A stretch of DNA of 64,000 nucleotides from Helicobacter sp. 11S02596-1 (GCF_002272825.1 NZ_MLAM01000001.1:1-64000), one strand, 5' to 3'; shown: positions 17,923-29,954, numbered from the stretch's first letter. Notes: a model not told the origin generated them from the sequence alone. Numbers and translations are program-made.

Positions 17923-18145
17923 GGCGATTTTTAAAATCCCATAGCAATATTTCATCGACGATCTATCGACAAAATAAAAAAGCCCAGAAAAATCACGCCA
18001 AAACACTATTGGCTACAACCCAAAAACACTACCTTGCTCTGCTACCACCAGCCCGCATTATTTTTGCCAAAATAAAACGATGGGGCAAAAACATTAATAT
18101 AAAATGCTAAGATAAATTTAAATTTTTACCAAAAAGGAATTATGT

Positions 18146-18658
18146 ATGAAAACCCTGATTTTACTCGCTCACCCCAATATCGCAGAATCCAGAATCAACA
18201 AAACTCTCATTTCTGGCATTCAAAACAACCCAGATATAGCCATCTGCGACCTTTATGCCACCTACCCCGATGGCAAAATCAACGCAGACAAACAAATCGC
18301 CCTGCTAAAAGCCTATGAACGTATCGTGTTTCAATTCCCGCTTTTTTGGTTTAGCACCCCCAGCCTACTCAAAGAATACCAAGATGTTGTTTTTAGCGCC
18401 ATACTCTACGGCTCTGAACCCAAAATGCTTGCGGGCAAAATCTTCCAAATCATCACATCAGCAGGAAGCCCTGAGGAAAAATACCGCCCTGATGGAAGAA
18501 ATCAAAAAAGTCTTGAAGACATCTTGCTCCCTTTGCAAATGGCAACAAAATATCTTGGAATGCAAACCCAAAGCGTATTTTGCACCTATAATGCAACGGG
18601 TATCACAGACGCAGGACTAGAGCAAGCCTCGCAAGCCTACAAAAAACTCCTCGCCTAA
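18146..18658 (+). CDS. NAD(P)H-dependent quinone reductase (flavodoxin-fold, KefF/MdaB type)
   Basis: The 170-residue protein starts TLILLAHPNIAESRINKTL, the FMN-binding pattern of the flavodoxin_2 family, with FQFPLFWFSTPSLLKEYQD in the middle. Such enzymes reduce quinones by two electrons and give oxidative-stress protection. AAAAAGGAATT precedes the ATG. The gene is 3'-overlapped by 4 bases with mqnD on the other strand. Whether it is KefF-like (potassium efflux accessory) or MdaB-like cannot be decided; no kef gene is nearby. Confidence 0.75.
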   Translation: MKTLILLAHPNIAESRINKTLISGIQNNPDIAICDLYATYPDGKINADKQIALLKAYERIVFQFPLFWFSTPSLLKEYQDVVFSAILYGSEPKMLAGKIFQIITSAGSPEEKYRPDGRNQKSLEDILLPLQMATKYLGMQTQSVFCTYNATGITDAGLEQASQAYKKLLA

Positions 18659-19515
18659 GAAAATCGCAAATCCCCATACTCTGTGGGGATAAAATAATCC
18701 TCACACCGCATCAAAATATCATAAATCCCCGCTTCAAATCCCAGCTCAAAAAGCTTGTCAATGCCCTGTTTTTGCTGGGCATTAAGCTCGATAGAGTCGT
18801 TATTAGCATAGAGATTCAAATACGTATCGAGTTCATTTTCATTCACCCGAATCACCCCCCGTTCCAAAAGCATTTTTGAAAGCAATTTTTTATTTCTCAC
18901 AGCCACAGCCACAGCCTTGCTTAACGTAGCTTCAATGTCAATCGCTTTATTGAGCGGGATCGAACGGCGCAACGCCATCCCCCCAAGAGGCAAGGGCAAA
19001 TCCGTCCCACAAAATTCCTGCCATATATCCCAAATCTCGCGCTCAACAACAAGCCCCGAATCAAAATTCAATATCGATTCGTGGATCAACACACCCGCAT
19101 CGACCTCGCCACTAAGCACCGCACTTTCAATCTCAAGGAAATTTTTATACACAATCCTAGCCTCAGGATACGCCAGCCTAAAAATAATCGCATTCGTCGT
19201 ATGCTCCCCACTCAAGGCGACTCTAAAGTTTTTTTTCAAATGCGTGGCTTTTTTCTTGATGAGCTTAGGCCCATAGCCCTGCCCAAAGCTCACGCCCGTG
19301 CGCAAAAGGGCAAAATTTTCCCGAACAAAAGGATACGCCCCAAACGATATGGCACTCACATCATAAATCCCCTTGATAGTCGCAACATTGAGGGTTTCAA
19401 TATCCAGCGCCACATTTTCAAACTTCTGCCCCAACGGGCTACTTACCCAACCAAATACGATCGCATAATACATAAACAAATCATCAGCATCCGGGCTGTG
19501 TGCCACACAAACCAT
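18655..19515 (-). CDS. mqnD: 1,4-dihydroxy-6-naphthoate synthase (futalosine menaquinone pathway)
   Basis: The product from 19515 is 286 residues and begins MVCVAHSPDADDLFMYYA. AAAGGAG lies 6 bases before this ATG, whereas the longer frame from 19557 has no ribosome site. The pattern SAISFGAYPFVRENFALLRTG and GYGPKLI is that of MqnD, a periplasmic-binding-protein-like enzyme opening cyclic dehypoxanthine futalosine. Presence fits the futalosine route used by Helicobacter and Campylobacter. The related MqnA is the main alternative. Confidence 0.8.
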   Translation of the reverse strand: MVCVAHSPDADDLFMYYAIVFGWVSSPLGQKFENVALDIETLNVATIKGIYDVSAISFGAYPFVRENFALLRTGVSFGQGYGPKLIKKKATHLKKNFRVALSGEHTTNAIIFRLAYPEARIVYKNFLEIESAVLSGEVDAGVLIHESILNFDSGLVVEREIWDIWQEFCGTDLPLPLGGMALRRSIPLNKAIDIEATLSKAVAVAVRNKKLLSKMLLERGVIRVNENELDTYLNLYANNDSIELNAQQKQGIDKLFELGFEAGIYDILMRCEDYFIPTEYGDLRFS

Positions 19516-19616
19516 ACGCGCTCCTTTAAAATCAAAATTTATTTGCATTATAGTCAAAATCGCCTTGATACATCTGCTAAAATGCCATCACAAAATCAAA
19601 AAAATAAGGAATCGCA

Positions 19617-20111
19617 ATGACAAAAACCATCTATCTAGCCGGCGGGTGTTTTTGGGGCGTGCAGGGGTATTTTGACCTGCTTGATGGCGTGCTAAAAAGT
19701 AGCGTGGGTTATGCGAACTCAGAGATTGCAAATCCCAGCTATGAGCTTGTATGCACTGGGATGAGCGGGGCAGTAGAGGCGATCGAGCTTGTTTATGATG
19801 ATGAAAAAATCTCGCTTGAAAAAATCTTTGAAGAGTTTTTTTCCATCATCGACCCCACGCTAAAAAACAGACAAGGCAATGACACCGGCACGCAATACCG
19901 CACCGGAATCTATGCCGATGATGATGAAAGCTTAGAGCTTGCAAAAGCCTATATCCAAACCATCCAACCCCGTTACAAAGCCCCGATCCAAACCGAAGTC
20001 AAAAAACTCCAAAATTATTATCTCGCCGAAGATTATCACCAAAAATATCTCCAAAAAAACCCGCAAGGTTACTGCCATATCGACCTATCCCAAGCCCGCA
20101 AGCGGGGTTAA
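19617..20111 (+). CDS. msrA: Peptide methionine-S-sulfoxide reductase
   Basis: The catalytic motif GGCFWG is at residues 9-14 with cysteine 11. Downstream YHQKYL and a C-terminal YCHIDL block match MsrA, which repairs methionine-S-sulfoxide. At 164 residues it is a single-domain form without an MsrB fusion. AAGGAATCGC precedes the ATG. It stands alone before the type IIG gene. Confidence 0.93.
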   Translation: MTKTIYLAGGCFWGVQGYFDLLDGVLKSSVGYANSEIANPSYELVCTGMSGAVEAIELVYDDEKISLEKIFEEFFSIIDPTLKNRQGNDTGTQYRTGIYADDDESLELAKAYIQTIQPRYKAPIQTEVKKLQNYYLAEDYHQKYLQKNPQGYCHIDLSQARKRG

Positions 20112-20184
20112 AAACACTCCCGAATCTTAAGGTTCTTTTACATATAATTTTTCAAGAAAGCAAACTTGATTTTAAGGATTCTCA

Positions 20185-23100
20185 ATGCAATATCAAAAAT
20201 TATCCCTGCAAGATTTTCTCAGCGACCAGACTGCCAAAAACCCCACGCAAGAGGAACGCCAAGCCTTTTACGAAGCGATAAATAATCTCTTGCAAACCGA
20301 CCCCAAAGAAAGCGAAGAACATCACAAAAACAATATCAATGAATTTTTAAAAACCACCTTTGACTATGAAATCAACACCAAAGGCAGGATTGATTCAGCA
20401 ATCTTTGTGGATAATGCCGTATCTGTCCTCATTGAAGTCAAAGCGCTCAATGCCCCAAAAGACGCCTTTCCGACGCCTGAAACACTCGAATCCAAAGCCT
20501 TTTATGAATCTATCCTCTACTATCTGCGAGAAAGCAAAACCCACAAAAACAACAATATCAAACATATTATTTTATGCACGCTCAAAGATTTCTTTATCAT
20601 TGATGCCAAAGAATATGAACGGCTTTTTGGGCAAGACAAACAAATAAACAAATTTTTCAAAAACACCGAAGCCAAAGCTGGCAACAACGCCACAACGGAG
20701 AAATTCTACGAAGACATCAAAGACTATCTCAAAGAAAAAGAGGGTAAAATCGCCTATACGCATTGCAACCTAGCCTACGCCATCAACGAAAATGAAACAA
20801 GCGATGAAAATCTCGCCCTGATTTATAGCCTCTTAAGCCCAGCTTGCCTCCTCAAGCAAAAAAGCACCATTGATGCGAATGTCCTCAATCAAGATTTTTA
20901 TAATGAATTGCTCCATATCTTGGGGCTACAAGAAATCACAAAAGATGGCAAAGTCCTCATTGTCTCAAGCGACACGCCAAACTCCCTGTTGGATTCTATC
21001 ACCAAAAATTTTGACTTAGACAAAGAGGCAGGCTTTGAAGATATATTTTCTCTTATCACCACCTGGAACAATCGGATTTTATTCTTGCGACTCCTTGAAT
21101 CAATGCTTTTAGCTTTCCAGCATATCCAAAAGCCCTTTTTACATATCGAGATTATCAAAGATTTCAAAGACCTAAATACGCTATTTTTTGATGTCCTAGC
21201 AAAAGAAGAGCACGCTAGGATAGCAATCCCCCAAGCCCTCAAAAATATCCCTTATCTCAACTCAAGTCTTTTTGATAAAACCGCCCTAGAAAAAGACGGC
21301 AAAGAAATCAAATTGCTCGATTCCAAACGCCTTGCCCTACATAAATACTCTATCCTCAAAAAAGACGCCACATATAAAGATACTGCCGAACTCCCCTTGC
21401 TCGAATACCTCTTTGCCTTTTTGAATGCCTATGACTTCACCACCACGCCAAAAGACATCAAAAACCACACCAAAATCAATTTTGACAAACTCATCAACGC
21501 TTCGGTGCTAGGCTTGGTATTTGAAAAGCTCAACGGCTATAAAGAAGGGAGCTTCTATACCCCCAGCTTCATTACCAACTATATGTGCAAGGATGCCCTA
21601 GCAAAAGTTGTGCTGGATAAATTCAACACCGCCAAAGGCTATGAATGCCAAAATCTTGATGAGCTAGAAAATCGAATCGATAAGGATATGGATCTCAAAG
21701 AAGCCAACGAGATTTTTAACACCATAAAAATCTGCGATCCTGCTGTAGGGAGCGGGCATTTTCTTGTTGCTGCACTCAATGAATTGATTCTTATCAAATT
21801 CACACTAGGCATTTTGTGTGATGAAAATTTCAAAAGACTCAAAGATATCACGCTTGAGATTAGCAACGATGAGATTGTTATTATTGATCCTGATGGGAAG
21901 GTATTTGCTTATGAACACCCTGCCCACGAAAACATCGCAACACATAAAATCCAAAAAGCCCTTTTTAATGCCAAAAAAGACCTGATAGAAAACTGCCTTT
22001 TTGGTGTCGATATCAATCCAAACTCGTGTGAGATCACCAAACTCCGGCTTTGGATAGAGCTACTCAAATACAGCTATTACAAAGACATCAAAAACAAACT
22101 CCTCCAAACTCTCCCCAACATCGACATCAACATCAAAGACGGCAATTCGCTGGTGTCAAACTTCCCCATCCATACCCAATTTACCATCGGGATGAGTGTT
22201 TCTTTTTCACAAAATCTCAAAAAAGCCATTGATGACTACAAAGACCAAGTCAAACGCTACAAAAATAATATTGGCGACAAAAATCAAATCATTAAAAACA
22301 TCACCGAAGTTAAAGCAATGCTTGAAACATATCTCATCGAAAATCACCCCAAAAATACGAGCCTCAAAGAAAATCTTAGAAAATTTATTTTTGACTATGG
22401 CGATGGGGTGTTTGACTTTGAAAGTCCCTTTGGTATGGAGATGATAAAGATTTCTCGGGAAAACAAATACCGCTTCACCCCCACGCTCACCAGCCTAGAA
22501 CCAAAAGAGCTTGACAAAAATGGGGAAAAGCTCCTAGAAGCACTCAAAAGCGATTTTGAATCCCTTGAATCGCTCAAATTTTTCACTATCCCTGAAGACA
22601 AACGCAAAAACAAGCCCGCCTTTGAATGGCGCTTTGAATTCCCCGAAATCCTCGATGAAAACGGCGATTTTATGGGCTTTGATCTTATCATCGGCAACCC
22701 GCCGTATATCCGCCAAGAATCCATCAAAGAGCTTAAGCCCCATCTTGAAAAAAATTTTGATATTTATAGCGGGACAAGCGATATTTATACCTACTTTTTT
22801 GAGCAAGGCTGGCGTGTGCTCCAAGCAAAAGGTCGCCTAAGCTTTATTGTTTCCAACAAATGGACGCGTGCAGGCTATGGGGAAAAACTAAGAGCCTTTA
22901 TTTTGGAACACACCCGATTGGAAAATTATGTCGATTTCAATGGTATCAAGGTCTTTGATAGTGCCACGGTCGATACTTCTATTATTAGCTTCCAAAAATC
23001 CATCAAACATCAAAATACGCCAGTAGAGGCGAACGGGGGGGGGGGCATTCCAATACCGTGCCATCACATCCAAGCCCCAAGAAGCTTCCGATATCGAGTG

Positions 23101-24163
23101 CGAACAACCCCAAACACTCCAAATCTCTCAGCTTAGCAAATCCGCCTTTACATTTTGCGATCCTCTCACCCTCCAGATAAAACAAAAAATCGAATCTATC
23201 GGCACGCCACTCAAAGATTGGGATATTAAGATTTATAGAGGAATACTGACTGGCTACAACGAAGCCTTTATTATCACCACAGAAAAAAGAGATGAAATCC
23301 TAAAGGCTTGCGATGACACGCCTGCTTCCAAACTACCTTTTGAATGTATCGATGGGCAATATATTTTGTGTGAAAATCCCAAAGACAAAAACGAGGGTAT
23401 CATCTATCTGAATGAAAAAGAGCGCACAGACCAAATTATTAGACCGATTTTGCGAGGTAGGGATATTAAAAGATATGCGTATGAGTGGGGAAATATCTGG
23501 CTTTTGTTTATTCCTTGGCATTTCCCAAATACCCTACAACCTAAATCAATGGAAGAAAATGAAAAAGATTTCACAAGGCTCTACCCTCAACTATATAATC
23601 ATCTACTAGAACACAAAAATAGACTATCTAAAAGAAATCAAGATGAAACAGGGATTCGTTATGAATGGTATTGTCTTCAACGTTGGGGAGCAAATTATTT
23701 CGGGGAATTTAATAGGCAGAAAATTGTGTGGAATCCAGTTAGTGGGGAATACTTTTTTGCATATATTAAAGACCAAATATATTTTAATAATTCGCTTTTT
23801 ATGATTACTAAATCCAATACAAAAAAATCTTCGAATCTGCAAGCTAAAAATGATAATTTTTTGATTTATCTTCTAGGATTAATGAATTCCACACTTTATA
23901 AATGGTTGATTATACAAATGACAAATTTAATACAAGTCGGGCAGTATGCTTATGGGTCAAAAGATAAAATTGAAAACCTCCCTATCCCCCAAATCAGCGC
24001 CGAAGAGGAAAACAAGTTCGTTGAAATTGTTGAGCAAATTTTGGAAGCTAAAAAACAACATCACGATACCCAAACCCTCGAAAAACAACTTGATACGATG
24101 GTCTTTGCCCTTTATGCCCTTACTGATGAAGAGATAAAAATCATAACATCTGATTTTCTATAA
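20185..24163 (+). CDS. Type IIG restriction-modification enzyme, phase-variable (out of frame here)
   Basis: One polypeptide would combine nuclease, methyltransferase and recognition domain (Eco57I-like). A PD-ExK-type nuclease site is likely at D70 and E84-V-K86, methyltransferase motif I DPAVGSG at 518, and NPPY at 838-841. In this assembly the frame from 20185 stops at 23136 because of an 11-G tract at 23035-23045. With 10 (or 13) G the frame continues without a stop to 24163, giving about 1325 residues. The part after about residue 1086 is recognition domain A, which starts inside an inverted repeat shared with cassette B. TATAAT at about 20145 is a possible -10. The last 23 bases overlap the opposing cassette C. 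Confidence 0.88.
23035..23045 (+). repeat. Poly-G (11) contingency tract in type IIG gene
   Basis: Eleven G lie in coding sequence between the methyltransferase core and the recognition domain. Frame analysis shows that 10 or 13 G restore one long reading frame; 11 truncates the product after residue 983. Confidence 0.9.
23443..23489 (+). repeat. Left copy of 47-bp inverted repeat (recombination site candidate)
   Basis: The copy begins ACCGATTTTGCGAGG and ends GTATGAGTGGG, coding PILRGRDIKRYAYEW. The right copy (25317-25363) is its reverse complement with one mismatch; homology stops abruptly on both sides. Within it, 23458-23481 has imperfect dyad symmetry about AAAA (TAgGgATAT against the complement of ATATGCGTA), the form expected of a serine-recombinase crossover site. 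Confidence 0.88.
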
Positions 24164-24692
24164 ATGCCCTTTCTTCGGGGCTAAGACCATAAAGCCTATA
24201 AACCAAACTATCGACTTCAGATTCGAGCTTTTGGGTATCCTCATCTTTTTCTTTGGATTTTAAAATCTCTCTTGTCAAACTAGCAATTTGAATAACCAAT
24301 GCTTGGGATTTAAACGTTGGCTTTGGGATGGGGAGTTTTTCTACAAAAATTTTACTCATTTCATATCCTGTTGCCCCCAAAGTAGCACCAATCTGTTTAA
24401 AATACCAAAAATTAGCTTTTGAATTAAGGAAAGCAGTAAGATATAAATATTCATCCTCATTCGGTTTGTTTAGAGTAACTATAAAACATTTTTGATTTGT
24501 ATAAAAACCTTTTTTGTCAAAAAGTGCGATAAATTCTTTTGCCATATTTGGATAAATTATTTTCCCCTCAAGCTCGATTTTTGGGAGCTTTAAACCATCT
24601 TCGTATTTCAAGGCTTCTTTTAGCTCATTTTCAAAATTATTCAAAAGTAATTTTAACAAGCTTAAAGCCCGGCTTTCAATCGCACTCACCAC
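24141..24692 (-). CDS. Silent recognition-domain fragment C of the type IIG system
   Basis: The open frame of 183 residues carries the second part of a type IIG recognition domain: LKLPKIELEGKIIYPNMAKE, then FLNSKANFWYFKQ, then VEKLPIPKP and a helical tail QKLESEVDSLVYRLYGLSPEE. The same tail pattern closes domains A and B. It has no methyltransferase and only a GTG start without ribosome site, so it is not an independent gene. It lies directly behind cassette B, joined through a (CT)7 tract. One extra CT unit would fuse it in frame to B. Confidence 0.75.
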   Translation of the reverse strand: MVSAIESRALSLLKLLLNNFENELKEALKYEDGLKLPKIELEGKIIYPNMAKEFIALFDKKGFYTNQKCFIVTLNKPNEDEYLYLTAFLNSKANFWYFKQIGATLGATGYEMSKIFVEKLPIPKPTFKSQALVIQIASLTREILKSKEKDEDTQKLESEVDSLVYRLYGLSPEERAFIENQML

Positions 24693-25363
24693 AAGAAGGG
24701 CTATTAAGAGAGAGAGAGAGAACAGATTTTATTTCAGTTTCGTTTAAGCTATACAATTCATAAATCATCATATCAAGTTCTTTTTCTAATTCTTGAGTGT
24801 TTTGATTGCGTTTTTTAGCCTCTAAGATTTTTTCTACAATTTTTATAAATTTTATTTCCTCTTCGGGGTCAATTTGCGGGATAGGGAGGTTTTCTAAAAA
24901 TGCTTTTTTGTATCGAAAGCCACCATTTCCCAGACCGCCACCTGCGTAAAATTCTTTGAATGCAAAGGTCAAAAGCTTGGAATTAAGAATGCCTAACAAA
25001 TAATGCAATTTCTCGCCCGTGAGGATAAAGCTTGTTGCTTCTGCATAAAAATTCCCAAATTTAAACTCTCCATTATCAAGGTAAAATTGAGAATTTCTAA
25101 CAATTTCGCTATACACAATTTTCTGCCTATTAAATTCCCCGAAATAAGCAATGTTATCTTGTGTCTCAAACCACTTATTGGAAGTTTTTTTCCTACAACC
25201 TCTTTCACCGCTTTGGGAAATTTTTGGCATAAAAGTTTGAAGATAATTTTTCAAGCTCGGATAATTTTCAATATCAAGCTTTAGGGCTGGAAAAGTCCCA
25301 ATAACCCACAATCCTGCCCACTCATACGTATATCTTTTAATATCCCTACCTCGCAAAATCGGT
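24676..25363 (-). CDS. Silent alternative recognition-domain cassette B of the type IIG system
   Basis: The frame begins at the right inverted repeat with the same PILRGRDIKRY coding sequence as the expressed gene. It continues with a different recognition domain (WVIGTFPALKLDIENYPSLK; GEFNRQKIVYSE; LHYLLGILNSKLLTFAFKE) and closes with LENLPIPQIDPEEE and a helical tail like that of domain A. It lacks its own start and promoter. Inversion between the repeats would place it in frame behind the methyltransferase core, giving a protein of similar length (about 1315 residues) with other specificity. Confidence 0.82.
24707..24720 (-). repeat. Dinucleotide (CT)7 tract linking cassettes B and C
   Basis: On the minus strand seven CT units lie at the end of cassette B. 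With seven units B ends after NSPSCGECD. With eight or five, the frame continues into cassette C. With six, a stop follows at once. The tract thus sets the C-terminus of any protein that uses cassette B. Confidence 0.75.
25317..25363 (-). repeat. Right copy of 47-bp inverted repeat
   Basis: This is the reverse complement of 23443-23489 with one change (ATACG instead of ATGCG). It forms the head of cassette B and ends 73 bases before the recombinase start codon. Confidence 0.88.
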
Positions 25364-25436
25364 GCTATACGCACGCCATACCCACTATGCTTGGCAAAAT
25401 TCCATTCGTGTCGATAATCTAAATCAAAGGAATCCT

Positions 25437-26066
25437 ATGACTTATTGTTATGTCCGCGTATCCACAGACAAGCAAACCGCAGAAAATCAAAAGTTTGAAA
25501 TCACAAACTATGCCAAAGCGAGGGGTTTTACAATCGATCACACCACAGAAGAGACAATAAGTGGCAAAATCGCCACATCCAATCGCAAGCTAGGGAGTTT
25601 GATCAAAACGCTTAAAAAAGGCGATACGTTGATCGTAACAGAACTCTCCAGACTGGGGCGGAGCTTGTTAGATGTGATGGAATTTTTGAATTTTTGTATG
25701 AAAAGAGACATCACCATCATATCCATCAAAGAAAACTACACGCTAGGCGATAATATCAATTCCAAAGTTTTGGCGTTTGCTTTTAGCCTCGCTGCTGAGA
25801 TTGAGCGAAATCTCATATCCGCACGCACCAAAGAGGCGCTCGCTAGAAAGAAAGCTGAGGGAGTGATTTTGGGGCGACCTGTGGGGCGCAAAAGCCGTAT
25901 CGAATGCCACCCGTGTTACCACGCTAGAGACAAGATACTCCAATGGGATGCCCAAGGGATGAGCCACGCAAAAATCTCAAGAAAATTAGGCGTCCATCGC
26001 GATACCTTGAGGCGATGGCTCAAAATTAGTGGCAATGCACATTTACTAAAGGGCAGGAGCTATTGA
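25437..26066 (+). CDS. Serine recombinase (invertase/resolvase family), likely inverts the recognition cassettes
   Basis: The 209-residue protein has the resolvase catalytic domain with serine 9 in YVRVSTDKQ, the ELSRLGRS motif and an E-helix ending AEIERNLISARTKEAL. A short C-terminal helix-turn-helix follows (SHAKISRKLGVHRDTLRRWL). Size and order fit DNA invertases of the Pin/Hin type. Start 25437 is chosen because AAAGGA precedes it; the frame extends further upstream without one. TTGGCA (25391-25396) and GATAAT (25413-25418), 16 apart, may be its promoter and lie outside the invertible segment, so expression should not depend on orientation. Adjacency to the inverted repeat implies its function; that is inference. 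Confidence 0.88.
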   Translation: MTYCYVRVSTDKQTAENQKFEITNYAKARGFTIDHTTEETISGKIATSNRKLGSLIKTLKKGDTLIVTELSRLGRSLLDVMEFLNFCMKRDITIISIKENYTLGDNINSKVLAFAFSLAAEIERNLISARTKEALARKKAEGVILGRPVGRKSRIECHPCYHARDKILQWDAQGMSHAKISRKLGVHRDTLRRWLKISGNAHLLKGRSY

Positions 26067-26070
26067 AACA

Positions 26071-26136
26071 AAAAAATCACAAAGGCTTTAAGAGATTTTT
26101 AGAATCCCTTATTCAAAATCCCTAGCGTGATTTTTT
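26071..26136 (+). terminator. Possible terminator after the recombinase
   Basis: AAAAAATCAC (26071-26080) is exactly complementary to GTGATTTTTT (26127-26136), with a long 46-base loop. The T run is at the end. The long loop makes intrinsic termination uncertain. Confidence 0.4.
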
Positions 26137-26225
26137 AGTGCATTCCAAAAAATAAGTTTATTTTAGTCAAGAGTTTGGTAAAATCCAAAGATTATTTTGT
26201 CGCAATATCAAGGAAAGGGAAAAGA

Positions 26226-28573
<2,348 letters not shown>

Positions 28574-28586
28574 TGGCAAAAAAATA

Positions 28587-28847
28587 ATGATAGAAAATAA
28601 AGAACCCACCAAATACGCCCAGCTTATCCGTGCTATCTATGTCAATCGGGCGATGATTATCAGTTTTTTGGCGTTGATACTGATGGGGGCTTATACAGGC
28701 TATCTGCTTTTTGGGAACAATTCTCTTGAGGTTCTCATTTCTGTCAAAGAAAAACGCACATCGCTTCAAGAAAATGTTCAAAAACTCCAATATGAAAATG
28801 CCAAACTGCAAAAACAGCTTTTTGAACTCAAAGGACTTGAGCCGTGA
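28587..28847 (+). CDS. FtsB/DivIC-like septum protein
   Basis: The 86-residue protein has one transmembrane segment (about 24-46) followed by a coiled coil (VKEKRTSLQENVQKLQYENAKLQKQLFELKGLEP). This is the topology of FtsB/DivIC, which bridges divisome proteins in the periplasm. The position between eno and the AMIN gene is the same as that of a short gene in H. pylori. Its stop overlaps the next start by 4 bases (GTGA). Confidence 0.75.
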   Translation: MIENKEPTKYAQLIRAIYVNRAMIISFLALILMGAYTGYLLFGNNSLEVLISVKEKRTSLQENVQKLQYENAKLQKQLFELKGLEP

Positions 28848-29440
28848 AAAAAATTTTTGCTGTTTTGATTTTTGTCCTCTGTAGCCTCATCGGGCGTGAA
28901 AATCCCTTTGAGCCTCTCTTGATACCCAAAGAAAGCTCGCACGACGCAACAAAAAATGCCAAAGACTATTTTGAAGTATTTGATTTCAAATTGCCCACAA
29001 CAGCAAGAATTCTCAAAAATATTACTATCACGTATCAAAACATTGATGGTTCTGTCGATACCAAAACCCTAAGTATCGATCAAAGTATTGATTGGCATTA
29101 TCCTTTGAGACTCACTCAAAAAAATGCCATCGTTTCAGAAAAAACGCATTACTACACTATCCCGCCATTTGAGTTTTTTACCAAGCAAAACAAGCTCTAT
29201 ATCCATACTGATGAGAAGATCCAACGTGCATTTATTCTCCCTACGCCTTATCGTATCGTCATTGACATTGATAGAAAAGACCGCAATATCAACCAAAACA
29301 TTGATCTTGCCAAAAGGTATTTCACCAAAATATCCATTGGCACGCATAATACATTTTATCGCATTGTCATCACGCTTGATGGGCAATACCAGTATCAAAT
29401 CAACAAAGAAGATCAATACTACGTCATAAGTCTTGAGTAA
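28844..29440 (+). CDS. AMIN-domain exported protein
   Basis: The 198-residue protein starts (GTG) with a short signal sequence and contains a C-terminal AMIN-like region (RIVIDIDRKDRNINQN; KISIGTHNTFYRIVITLDG), a module that targets proteins to peptidoglycan or secretins. No amidase domain is present. It overlaps both neighbours (4 bases upstream; its stop shares one base with the aroK start), so translation is likely coupled. The placement next to an FtsB-like gene suggests an envelope or division role, which is inference. Confidence 0.72.
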   Translation: MKKIFAVLIFVLCSLIGRENPFEPLLIPKESSHDATKNAKDYFEVFDFKLPTTARILKNITITYQNIDGSVDTKTLSIDQSIDWHYPLRLTQKNAIVSEKTHYYTIPPFEFFTKQNKLYIHTDEKIQRAFILPTPYRIVIDIDRKDRNINQNIDLAKRYFTKISIGTHNTFYRIVITLDGQYQYQINKEDQYYVISLE

Positions 29441-29928
29441 TGAAAAATATCGTTTTGATAGGTTTTATGGGAAGTGGGAAAACCACCATCGGGGCGCATT
29501 TAGCCAAATACACCGGAAGCTATCTCATCGACACCGATATGCTTATTGCCACGCAAAATTCTCAAAGCATTAAAAGTATTTTTGAAAACTATGGGGAAGA
29601 ATATTTTCGCAAGCTTGAAGCGCATTTTATAGAATGGGCGCAAAAAAGTATCCAGAATGCTATCATTGCAACCGGCGGGGGAATGCCGATTTACAATCAA
29701 GTAAAAAATATGGGAAAGGTATTTTATCTCAAAATAGATTTTGAAGCGATCCAAAAACGCCTCACTCAAGCAGAGCTAGCCTCTAGACCGCTTTTTAGCA
29801 ATGTGCAAAAAACCTATGAGCTTTATAAGTGCCGCCAGGATTTATACGCCCAATCGGCTGATATTGTTATTGAAGCAAATCAGCCCATAGACAAAATCGT
29901 CTTAGAAATCCTCAAACATACCCTTTAA
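29440..29928 (+). CDS. aroK: Shikimate kinase
   Basis: The P-loop GFMGSGKTT is at 8-16, followed by the shikimate-binding DTDMLI region and ATGGGMP. At 162 residues it has the normal length. It phosphorylates shikimate in aromatic amino acid synthesis. It starts at the stop of the AMIN gene and ends the recA-to-aroK block. Confidence 0.95.
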   Translation: MKNIVLIGFMGSGKTTIGAHLAKYTGSYLIDTDMLIATQNSQSIKSIFENYGEEYFRKLEAHFIEWAQKSIQNAIIATGGGMPIYNQVKNMGKVFYLKIDFEAIQKRLTQAELASRPLFSNVQKTYELYKCRQDLYAQSADIVIEANQPIDKIVLEILKHTL

Positions 29929-29954
29929 AATTTCAAAAATATTTTCAAAAATCA

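Noticed and set aside
17923-18145. Possible RNA gene between the thiE-like gene and the quinone reductase gene
   Set aside because: No tRNA-like arms, strong hairpin or promoter pair is visible; the sequence is simply AT- and A-rich.
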